The notes below the pieces were generated by a model that did not search any database, was not told the origin of the DNA, and saw only the letters and a program-made list of their open reading frames with translations. Below are positions 1 through 5,705 of a DNA stretch of 15,787 bases, in pieces. Positions within the stretch are counted from its first letter, which is position 1. The number at the start of each line of letters is the position of its first letter. The DNA comes from Actinomycetes bacterium (GTDB taxonomy: Bacteria > Actinomycetota > Acidimicrobiia > Acidimicrobiales > RAAP-2), in assembly GCA_021800645.1 (NCBI GenBank), contig JAJYYT010000010.1:1-15787 (forward strand), written 5' to 3'. The translations under genes and the position numbers were made by a program.

Positions 1-528
1 CCCGTCAGGCGCGTGCGTGACGGCGAGCCATTCGGCGAGTGCCACCGCCGCATGCTTGGTCACGGTGTAGGGGGCGGACCCGAGGTTGGTGAGGAGCCCA
101 GCCGCCGAGGCCGTCGTGAGCAGGTAGCCCCCGCCGCGCGCCTTCATGCGAGGGATGAGCACGCGGGCGGCGTACACGTGCGCCATGACGTTGACCTGTC
201 AGATGCGCTGCCAGTCGTGGTCCGCCACGTCGACGCCGCCGGGGATCGCGATCCCCGCGTTCGCACAGAAGAGATCGATCGGTCCGAGCGTCGCCTCGGC
301 GCGCTCGACGAGCGCCAGGACGTCGCGCTCCACGGCGACGTCGCAGCGCATCGCGACGGCGCGCCCACCGGCGGCTTCGATCGCGGCGGCGACCGCCACC
401 GCGCCGCGCTCGTCGAGATCGGCGACCGCCACCGCGCCGACGCCTTCCGCGGCGAATCGCTCGCACAGCGCCTTCCCGATGCCGCTGGCGCCTCCGGTCA
501 CCGCCACGACCTTGCCGGCGAGCTGCAT
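1..528 (-). pseudogene. Short-chain dehydrogenase/reductase (SDR), partial, with in-frame stop
   Basis: This is a classical SDR, an NAD(P)-dependent cytosolic oxidoreductase whose substrate cannot be told. The window shows 176 codons and the C-terminus lies beyond base 1. The Rossmann motif TGGASGIG is at residues 11-18 and CANAG at 88-92. A TGA at 199-201 (codon 110) falls where the family usually has Trp, in DWQRI-stop-QVN. The same frame then continues with N113, S141, Y154 and K158, that is, a complete N-S-YxxxK catalytic set. This points to a point nonsense mutation (TGG to TGA) or a base-call error, not to decay. The ATG at 528 was chosen because AGGGAGG sits just upstream and the SDR fold begins there (MQLAGKVVAVTGG). 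TGA is the normal stop of neighbouring genes, so reading it as Trp is unlikely. The gene diverges from the molybdenum hydroxylase gene across a repeat array. Confidence 0.75.
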
Positions 529-570
529 GGTCCTCCCTGGTCTGCCTCGGTCGCTCCCGTGGGACGGCAA

Positions 571-678
571 AATCGTGCCACCCGGTCCAATCGTGCCACC
601 CGGTCCCATCGTGCCACCCGGTCCAATCGTGCCACCCGGTCCCATCGTGCCACCCGGTCCCATCGTGGCACCGGTTCC
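571..678. repeat. 18-bp tandem repeat array, six units
   Basis: There are six head-to-tail units of 18 bp. The consensus is MATCGTGCCACCCGGTCC with M = A or C, and units start at 571, 589, 607, 625, 643 and 661. The first five differ only at the first base; the sixth is degenerate (GTGGCACCGGTTCC). A further partial copy, GATCGTGCCACCGGTC, lies at 748-763. The array fills the gap between the divergent SDR and molybdenum hydroxylase genes, so it could be a cluster of regulator sites or simply a variable-number repeat. No unique spacers separate the units, so it is not a CRISPR. The function is unknown. Confidence 0.9.
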
Positions 679-682
679 GATC

Positions 683-733
683 GTGCCGTGGCGCGCACCG
701 TGCCGTGGCGCGCACCGTGCCGTGGCGCCCACC
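683..733. repeat. 17-bp tandem repeat, three units
   Basis: Three contiguous 17-bp copies of GTGCCGTGGCGCGCACC start at 683, 700 and 717; the third has one change (CCCACC at its end). The sequence shares the GTGCC start of the adjoining 18-bp units and follows them directly, so it probably arose from the same array by divergence and re-amplification. Each unit begins GTGC and contains GCAC, giving a short inverted repeat within the unit. Confidence 0.85.
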
Positions 734-799
734 GTGCGGCCGAACCTGATCGTGCCACCGGTCACGCGGGAGCCCGGGGGGGCTCGGGCAGACCGCTTG

Positions 800-805
800 T
801 AGGCT
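800..805 (+). promoter_or_regulatory. Candidate -10 box (TAGGCT) for a leaderless transcript
   Basis: TAGGCT fits the actinobacterial -10 pattern TANNNT and ends 6 nt before the ATG at 812. There is no Shine-Dalgarno sequence before that ATG. This suggests the mRNA begins at or next to the start codon. The same layout occurs at 3391 and at 11769. Confidence 0.45.
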
Positions 806-811
806 CCCCCC

Positions 812-3307
812 ATGCCCGGATCGCTGCTCGGCAATCGTGTCCGTCGCGTGGAGGACCCGGCCCTGCTCACCGGACGGGCCACCTACGTCGGAAACTTGAA
901 GATCACAGGGTGCCTCAGTGCCGCCTTCGTCCGCTCGCCGTACGCGCACGCCCGCGTCAGGTCGGTCGACACGGCCGATGCGGCGTCAGCTCCCGGAGTT
1001 GTCGCGGTCTACGTGGCTGCCGACCTCGGCTTGCCGGCACTCGAGGGGTTCTTCGTGCTCAATCAGGGCTGCGCGCGGCCGCCGCTCGCCACGGACAAGG
1101 TGCGATTCGTGGGTGACCCGGTCGCCGTGGTGGTGGCCGAGAGCGACGCGGCCGCGTCGGACGCTGCGGAGCTCGTCGTCGTCGACTACGAGCCGCTCGA
1201 AGCCGTGGTCGACCCGGTACGAGCGGCAGCGCCCGGCGCCCCTTTGCAGTTCGAGGCCCTCGGGACCAACGTGGTGGCCGGATACTCGGCGCCGTCGGAT
1301 CCGGACCCTTTCGCTGGTGCCGTCACGGTGGTCCGTGCGCAGCTGGAGAACCAGCGCGTCGCAGTGGTGCCGATGGAGGCGGACGCGATCGCGGCGATCC
1401 CGGGCGACGACGGCGACGGCCACGAGCTGACCATCTACGTGTCGACTCAGATGCCCCACGGGTTCTGGAAGAGCGCCGCGGCTGTCTTCGGGATCGACCC
1501 GGACGCACTTCGCGTGGTGGCGCCCGATGTCGGCGGCGCGTTCGGCAGCAAGGTCGGTGTCGGCGCGGAGCACGCGACCGTGATCGCTGCGGCTCGCCGG
1601 CTGGGACGGCCCGTGCGGTGGGTGCAGACGCGCTCCGAGGCCTTCATGGGCATGCCCGACGGCCGTGGGCAGATCCAGTGGGTCCAGCTCGGCTTCGACG
1701 CCGACCAGCGGATCACGGGGATGCACTGCCGCGTGCTCGGGGATGCCGGGGCGTACGCAGGGTTCGGCGGGGCGCTCGGGCTCGGTCCGACGCGGATGAT
1801 GGCGGCGGGCGTGTACCGGATCCCCGTCGTCCGTTACGAAGCAGCGGTCGCGATCACGAACACGACGCCCATGGGCGCCTTCCGCGGCGCGGGCCGACCC
1901 GAGGCGGCGGAGCTGCTCGAGCGGATGATGGACATCGCGGCGGCGGAGCTGCAGGTCGACCCGGTCGAGCTGCGCCGGCGCAACCTTCGTCCTGCGTTCT
2001 TCGAACCGGTCACGACGGCGGTCGGGACCACCTACGACACCGGAGACTACGAGGCGGCACTCTCCAAGGCGCTCGAGCTCGCGGGCTACGGCTCCCTGCG
2101 CGAGGAGCAGGCCGCCCGACGGGACCGGGGTGCGACCGTGCAGCTCGGCATCGGCGTCGGTCTCTACGTCGAGGTGACCGGGGGCGGATCGGAGCTGGGC
2201 GTCTTGGAGGTGCACGAGGACGGTACCGCGACGATCCGAGTCGGCACCTCCTCGCACGGCCAGGGCCACGCGACCGCGCTCTCGGCGATCGTCTCCGACA
2301 CGCTCGGCATCTCGCTCGAGAAGGTCCGCTTCGTGCAATCCGACACCGCTCTCATTCCCCGGGGTGGCGGGACCGGAGGGTCCCGGTCGCTCCAGATCGG
2401 CGGCAGCGCGGTCCTTCGCGCCGCCGAGGAGGTGCTCGCCCAGGCCCGGACCCTCGCCGCCCGCCAGCTGGAGGCCTCGCCCGCCGACGTCGTCGTCTTC
2501 GACGGCGTCGGCATGGGCGTCGCGGGCGTGCCCTCGAAGGCGCTCTCGTGGGGCGAGCTCGCGCGTCTCGCTGCGAGCACAGCCGGAGCGGCCGGCTCCA
2601 AAACGCTGGACGACCAGACGGCGACCGTTCGAGAGAAGGGGCCTGCGGTCTCCGCGGATGGGCCCGGTCTCTCGCGGCCGAAGGGGCTCGGTCCACTCGC
2701 GGCGGCCGTCGACTTCGACGAGTCCGAGTCCACGTTCCCCTTCGGTGCGCACGTCTCGGTGGTCGAAGTCGACACCGAGACCGGCAAGATCCGTCCCCTA
2801 CGGCATGTCGCGGTGGACGACTGCGGCAGGATCGTCAACCCGCTCCTCGTGGCCGGACAGCAGCACGGCGGCATCGCACAGGGTCTCGCCCAGGCGCTCT
2901 TCGAGGAGAAGCGGTTCGACGAGCTAGGCACGCCCCTCACCGCCAGCCTGGCCGACTACGAGATGCCGAGCGCGGCCGAGCTCCCCTCCTTCGAGGTGGC
3001 CAACACCGAGACGCCGACCTTCCTCAACCCGCTTGGCGCCAAAGGGATCGGCGAGTCCGGCACGATCGGCTCGACGCCAGCGGTGCACAACGCAGTGGTC
3101 GACGCGCTCTGTCACCTGGGGGTCCGCCACGTCGCGATGCCATGCACGCCCGAGCGCGTGTGGCACGCGATCCAGGCAGCGAGGGCCGGCTCACCGGACG
3201 CGCCAGGGGGAGGGCGTCCGCTCTGGAGCGATCCTCCGGAGGTCTTCGCCACGCTGCCGCGCTACGACGAGGCGGCGCAGCCCGACGCGGCGGGCGCAGA
3301 CATCTGA
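812..3307 (+). CDS. Molybdenum hydroxylase large subunit (xanthine dehydrogenase / aldehyde oxidase / CoxL-like family)
   Basis: The 831-residue protein has the length and layout of the molybdopterin-binding large subunit of the xanthine oxidase family. The small N-terminal Ald_Xan_dh domain covers about residues 15-130, followed by the Mo-cofactor domains. Visible signatures are DVGGAFGSK (cofactor binding), GAFRGAGRPEA around residues 355-365, SSHGQGHATA, and GIGESG near the C-terminus with E748 as the expected base at the Mo site. The loop at 356-362 reads AFRGAGR, as in form II or aldehyde oxidase-type enzymes. It is not the Cys-bearing AYRCSFR of true form I CO dehydrogenase, so CO oxidation is unlikely; a hydroxylation of an aldehyde or N-heterocycle is more likely. 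The FAD (medium) and 2Fe-2S (small) subunits that normally accompany it are not in the window. The ATG at 812 follows a leaderless-type -10 box, and a strong hairpin follows the stop. The exact substrate cannot be assigned. Confidence 0.9.
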   Translation: MPGSLLGNRVRRVEDPALLTGRATYVGNLKITGCLSAAFVRSPYAHARVRSVDTADAASAPGVVAVYVAADLGLPALEGFFVLNQGCARPPLATDKVRFVGDPVAVVVAESDAAASDAAELVVVDYEPLEAVVDPVRAAAPGAPLQFEALGTNVVAGYSAPSDPDPFAGAVTVVRAQLENQRVAVVPMEADAIAAIPGDDGDGHELTIYVSTQMPHGFWKSAAAVFGIDPDALRVVAPDVGGAFGSKVGVGAEHATVIAAARRLGRPVRWVQTRSEAFMGMPDGRGQIQWVQLGFDADQRITGMHCRVLGDAGAYAGFGGALGLGPTRMMAAGVYRIPVVRYEAAVAITNTTPMGAFRGAGRPEAAELLERMMDIAAAELQVDPVELRRRNLRPAFFEPVTTAVGTTYDTGDYEAALSKALELAGYGSLREEQAARRDRGATVQLGIGVGLYVEVTGGGSELGVLEVHEDGTATIRVGTSSHGQGHATALSAIVSDTLGISLEKVRFVQSDTALIPRGGGTGGSRSLQIGGSAVLRAAEEVLAQARTLAARQLEASPADVVVFDGVGMGVAGVPSKALSWGELARLAASTAGAAGSKTLDDQTATVREKGPAVSADGPGLSRPKGLGPLAAAVDFDESESTFPFGAHVSVVEVDTETGKIRPLRHVAVDDCGRIVNPLLVAGQQHGGIAQGLAQALFEEKRFDELGTPLTASLADYEMPSAAELPSFEVANTETPTFLNPLGAKGIGESGTIGSTPAVHNAVVDALCHLGVRHVAMPCTPERVWHAIQAARAGSPDAPGGGRPLWSDPPEVFATLPRYDEAAQPDAAGADI

Positions 3308-3340
3308 CCGGGCGAGCTCTGACCGGGAGCTCGGACCCGG
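3308..3340 (+). terminator. Stem-loop directly after the molybdenum hydroxylase stop codon
   Basis: CCGGG (3308-3312) pairs with CCCGG (3336-3340) and CGAGCTC (3313-3319) pairs with GAGCTCG (3327-3333). This gives a 12-bp stem with a 2-nt bulge and a 7-nt loop, beginning on the base after the TGA. No U-tract follows, as is common in high-GC actinobacteria. The element CTGACCGGG occurs at 3304 and 3319, with a variant (CTGACCCGG) at 3348. Confidence 0.5.
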
Positions 3341-3390
3341 CGGTGCGCTGACCCGGACCGAGGGTCCCGGATCCGGTCACAGGCGCTCCC

Positions 3391-3396
3391 TACGCT
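3391..3396 (+). promoter_or_regulatory. Candidate -10 box (TACGCT) for a leaderless transcript
   Basis: TACGCT matches TANNNT and ends 7 nt before the ATG at 3404. No ribosome binding site is visible in the gap. The layout parallels that before 812, so leaderless expression of the Mrr-like gene is inferred. Confidence 0.45.
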
Positions 3397-3403
3397 CTGT
3401 CGA

Positions 3404-4162
3404 ATGGGATCGCCAGGGCCTGCGGCGACGTGGTACGCGGGTGTGCTCTCGGTGCTCGCACCGCTGCTGGGGCTCGCCGCGCTTGCTGGTGCAGCGAGCG
3501 CTGTCGCAGTGCACGCCGACGCGCCGCCCCTGGGCGGCGGTTCGTGGGGCTGGCTCGGCGACTCGGCGCTCGTCCTCGACGCCGCTGCTGCCCTTGCCTG
3601 TCTCGGTGCCCCTGCAGAGATCAGGCATGAACGGATCCGGCGCGCGGGCATGGGGAGCGTCGATGCGATGTCGGGACCGGAGTTCGAGGCGCGGCTCGCC
3701 GCACTCTTCGCGGACCTCGGCTATTCGGTGACTGCGACCGGGCAGCGGGGAGACTTCGGAGCGGACCTCCTCCTCGAAGGCGGAGGCGAACGGCTGGCGG
3801 TGCAGGCGAAGCGCTACGCGGGCGCGGTCGGGATCGAGGCGGTGCAGCAGGTGATCGGCGCGACCCGCTACTACGACGCGGACAGGGCGCTCGTCGTGAC
3901 CAACTCCACGTGCACCCCTGCAGCCGTTGAGCTCGCGACTGCGCATGGAGTCGAGCTCATCGAGCGCGAAGCGTTGGTCGGCCTCCTCGCCCTGCACCCG
4001 CTCGTCGAGAAAGGCCCGCCCGCCCCTCTGCGGCTCGCTCGCGAGATCGGTGGCGGCGTGGTCCTCGTCTGCTTCGCCTCGAAGAAGGTGCTCGGGCTTG
4101 TGTGGCGCGCACTGGGACTGCTGTTCCGAGCGCCCTCGTCGCGTCGAGGGTTGCGCCGCTGA
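3404..4162 (+). CDS. Membrane-anchored Mrr/restriction endonuclease-like protein
   Basis: The protein has 252 residues. Residues about 88-195 match the Mrr_cat (PD-(D/E)xK) nuclease fold: MSGPEFEARLAALFADLGY, then GADLLLEG with D121, then LAVQAKRY with Q134-x-K136, followed by the typical VVTNS and a gv-L-li ending. E93 or E95, D121 and the QxK motif form a plausible intact catalytic site. Two hydrophobic stretches precede the domain (about 11-36 and 53-70) and another follows it (about 216-241), so the nuclease is probably tethered to the membrane with the domain in the cytosol. Mrr-type domains cut DNA, often modified DNA, but membrane-linked versions exist whose role is unclear. A leaderless -10 box precedes the ATG. 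The gene downstream on the same strand encodes a nucleotidyltransferase-like protein. The domain call is firm; the role in restriction is not shown. Confidence 0.8.
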   Translation: MGSPGPAATWYAGVLSVLAPLLGLAALAGAASAVAVHADAPPLGGGSWGWLGDSALVLDAAAALACLGAPAEIRHERIRRAGMGSVDAMSGPEFEARLAALFADLGYSVTATGQRGDFGADLLLEGGGERLAVQAKRYAGAVGIEAVQQVIGATRYYDADRALVVTNSTCTPAAVELATAHGVELIEREALVGLLALHPLVEKGPPAPLRLAREIGGGVVLVCFASKKVLGLVWRALGLLFRAPSSRRGLRR

Positions 4163-4252
4163 CTGCGGGGGCCCGTCTGCCGCTTCTACGCTGCACTCCG
4201 CGTGTACCCTCTTCGTGTCGGCACGCCTCCGGCAACAGGGCAGGAAGAAGGA

Positions 4253-4300
4253 ATGATCGGGCTGCGGTATTCATGTCGGCGCGGCGTTCGGGTCGTCTGA
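4253..4300 (+). CDS. Possible 15-residue leader peptide, or the severed start of the next gene
   Basis: An ATG at 4253 follows AGGAAG with 5-nt spacing and opens a frame of 15 codons (MIGLRYSCRRGVRVV) ending in TGA at 4298-4300. It is in the same frame as the GTG at 4304 that starts the nucleotidyltransferase-like gene, with a single codon between stop and restart. It may be a translated leader peptide that couples ribosomes to the next start, or the original N-terminus cut off by a nonsense change. A TACCCT box at 4205-4210 could start the transcript near 4217. There is no homology support. Confidence 0.25.
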   Translation: MIGLRYSCRRGVRVV

Positions 4301-4303
4301 GGC

Positions 4304-4852
4304 GTGACGCCGCCGGCCCGTGTCCCTGACCTCGCGGCGGTTGTCCGCGCGCTCTCGGATGCAGGCGTCCAGTTCGTGGTGGTCGGTGAGCCGGCTGCCG
4401 GGGAGCCCGTGCACCTCGTGGTCTCGCGGCACCCTACGAATCTCGACGCGCTCGGTCGCAGCCTCGACCGTCTCGGCGCGGCGCTCCGGAGAGAGGAACG
4501 CCAGCCCGCACGCGACGGCGAAGGCTCCGCCGGGCCTCGCCGCGCGGTGGATCCTTCGGGCACGATCGCGGTCCGGACGCTGGCGGGAGACGTCGACCTC
4601 ATGTTCGGCGGTGCGGGCAGCTCCCTCTACGCGGCGGCGAACGCCAGAGCCCAGCAGCGCGAAGTTGGCGAGGTACGGGTGCAGTGGATCGAGAGGCTCC
4701 CGGCGATCGTGCACGTGCCGCGGCCGACAGGCCGGATGCTCGGTCGCAGGCTGCTCTCGTTGGCAGATGGGCTGGCGCAGCTCACCAGCCGCCGTGACGA
4801 GCGAGCCGTCCCCGAGGGACCGATGGACCAACGGGAGACTCCGCCGGGCTGA
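4304..4852 (+). CDS. Nucleotidyltransferase-fold protein, apparently lacking catalytic aspartates
   Basis: The protein has 182 residues. Its layout follows the small nucleotidyltransferase / AbiEii-like family: a helix with LAAVVRALSDAGVQF, a strand VVVG (25-28), a second strand HLVV (37-40), a helix NLDALGRSLDRLGAAL, then GDVDLMF (95-101), SLYAAANARAQ and VQWIERLPAI. In active members the first strand ends in GG/GS and the second carries DxD. Here these are GE and VHLVV, with the connecting loop shortened, so the metal-binding aspartates seem missing; only the D of GDVDLM remains. It may be a non-catalytic paralog or a binding partner. The GTG start at 4304 has a weak ribosome site and follows a short in-frame ORF closely. 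The family is inferred from pattern only. Confidence 0.55.
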   Translation: MTPPARVPDLAAVVRALSDAGVQFVVVGEPAAGEPVHLVVSRHPTNLDALGRSLDRLGAALRREERQPARDGEGSAGPRRAVDPSGTIAVRTLAGDVDLMFGGAGSSLYAAANARAQQREVGEVRVQWIERLPAIVHVPRPTGRMLGRRLLSLADGLAQLTSRRDERAVPEGPMDQRETPPG

Positions 4853-4860
4853 CCGACCTG

Positions 4861-4905
4861 CCGCTCAGCTCCCGATCGGGTCTGCCGTGCCTCGGCACCG
4901 AGCGG
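4861..4905. terminator. Inverted-repeat region between convergent genes
   Basis: CCGCTC (4861-4866) pairs with GAGCGG (4900-4905). It encloses the palindrome CCCGATCGGG (4871-4880) and a small GTGC-CTCG-GCAC hairpin. It lies between the ends of two convergent genes and could stop transcription from both sides. There is no T-tract on either strand. Confidence 0.4.
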
Positions 4906-4906
4906 C

Positions 4907-5551
4907 TCAGCGCCGGGCGGACCGCTTCGCAGTGGCCCTCTTCGCGGGAGCCCGCTTGGCGCTCACGGTGCGCTTGGTGGTGGCACGCGTCGCACTGGCA
5001 CGCGTCGCAGTGGCCCGAGTGGACCTCGTGCCGGCCTTCTTCGCCGCCGTGCGCGCAGTCGCACGCGTCGCAGTGGCACGCGTCGCGGTGGCACGCGTGG
5101 ACCTCGCGGCGGCCTTCTTCGCCGTCGTGCGCGTGGTGGCGGTCCGCTTCGCGCCGGCGCTCCTCGCCGGAGCTACTTTGGCTGCGGACGCCTCGGCACG
5201 GCGTTCAGCCGCCTGCTTTGCGAGCAGGTCTGGCGACGTCGGGTACACGCCGCTCGCCAAGCGGGGCGCATGGCTGGGAGCCATCACCGTGTCCTTGAAA
5301 GCCTTCATCGGGGTGACGCGGACCCGCTTGGACGCTTTGATGCGGATCGCCTCGCCGGTGCGTGGGTTGCGGCCCATACGGGCGGCGCGTTCGACCTTCG
5401 CGAACTTGGCGAAGCCCTGGATCGTCACCGCCTCTCCCTTGGCGACGACGGCCGTGATGACGTCGGTCGCGCCCGAGATCACGGACTCGACGTGCTTCAC
5501 GTCGTCCGCCGTGTACGCGGCGACCGCCCGAATGAGCTCACGACGGTTCAT
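4907..5551 (-). CDS. HU-family nucleoid protein with long basic C-terminal tail
   Basis: The protein has 214 residues. Residues 1-92 are a standard HU/IHF body: MNRRELIRAVA, then the conserved core IQGFAKFAKVERAARMG and the DNA-intercalating arm RNPRTGE (61-67). Residues about 110-214 form a tail rich in Ala, Lys, Arg and Thr with motifs such as AKKA and ATRAT, like the extended HU of mycobacteria and streptomycetes (HupB/Hlp type). It should bind and compact DNA, the tail adding non-specific contacts and possible modification sites. The ATG at 5551 was preferred over a TTG eight codons upstream: it gives the canonical HU start and has AAAGGA 8 nt before it. Part of the tail is encoded by a 78-bp tandem repeat. 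A sigma70-type promoter lies upstream; dnaE ends 154 bp before it on the same strand. Confidence 0.93.
   Translation of the reverse strand: MNRRELIRAVAAYTADDVKHVESVISGATDVITAVVAKGEAVTIQGFAKFAKVERAARMGRNPRTGEAIRIKASKRVRVTPMKAFKDTVMAPSHAPRLASGVYPTSPDLLAKQAAERRAEASAAKVAPARSAGAKRTATTRTTAKKAAARSTRATATRATATRATARTAAKKAGTRSTRATATRASATRATTKRTVSAKRAPAKRATAKRSARR
4981..5132 (-). repeat. 78-bp tandem duplication inside the HU tail
   Basis: Two copies with a 78-bp period (copy starts at 4981 and 5059) correspond to a 26-residue repeat, KKAxxRSTRATATRAxATRA in the protein. Within each, shorter ATATR/ATR units repeat. The period is a multiple of three, so copies can be gained or lost without changing frame. 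Confidence 0.75.
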
Positions 5552-5601
5552 GGGCTCCGTCCTTTCGTTGTTCAAAGAATCAGCTCACGGTGGCTGAGGA
5601 C

Positions 5602-5629
5602 ACGATACAGGGACAAGCCCAAAGGTCAA
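5602..5629 (-). promoter_or_regulatory. Promoter of the HU gene
   Basis: On the minus strand TTGACC (5629-5624) and TATCGT (5607-5602) are 16 bp apart, close to the sigma70 consensus. Transcription would start near 5595, giving a leader of about 45 nt that contains the AAAGGA ribosome site. This fits a strongly expressed nucleoid gene separate from dnaE. Confidence 0.6.
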
Positions 5630-5633
5630 GGTA

Positions 5634-5654
5634 TTTCAGTCGAAACCGGTCTCG
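5634..5654. promoter_or_regulatory. Overlapping palindromes upstream of the HU promoter
   Basis: TTTC-AGTC-GAAA (5634-5645) and the near-palindrome CGAAACCGGTCTCG (5641-5654) lie 5-12 bp upstream of the -35 box. They could be an operator. No known regulator motif is matched with confidence, and chance is possible. Confidence 0.2.
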
Positions 5655-5705
5655 TGGGACAGTTGTGACGCAACCGCCCACGGTGGGAGAGACGACGAGA
5701 CGCGG

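Noticed and set aside
199..201. TGA read as tryptophan or selenocysteine
   Set aside because: TGA is the ordinary stop of most other genes here, and the family has Trp, not Cys/Sec, at this position.
571..763. CRISPR array
   Set aside because: Units are 17-18 bp and directly contiguous, with no spacers and no cas genes nearby.
529..882. Upstream extension of the SDR frame giving a collagen-like GPGGTIGPGGTM sequence
   Set aside because: The 18-bp repeat is a multiple of three and lacks stops, so it reads as Gly-Pro-rich by chance. A good ribosome site and the SDR fold both mark the ATG at 528 as the start.
986..2752. 588-residue minus-strand open frame inside the molybdenum hydroxylase gene
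   Set aside because: It is an antisense shadow; the plus-strand frame has all family signatures.
812..3307. Form I carbon monoxide dehydrogenase (coxL)
   Set aside because: The active-site loop reads AFRGAGR and lacks the Cys of AYRCSFR; no coxM or coxS lies beside it.
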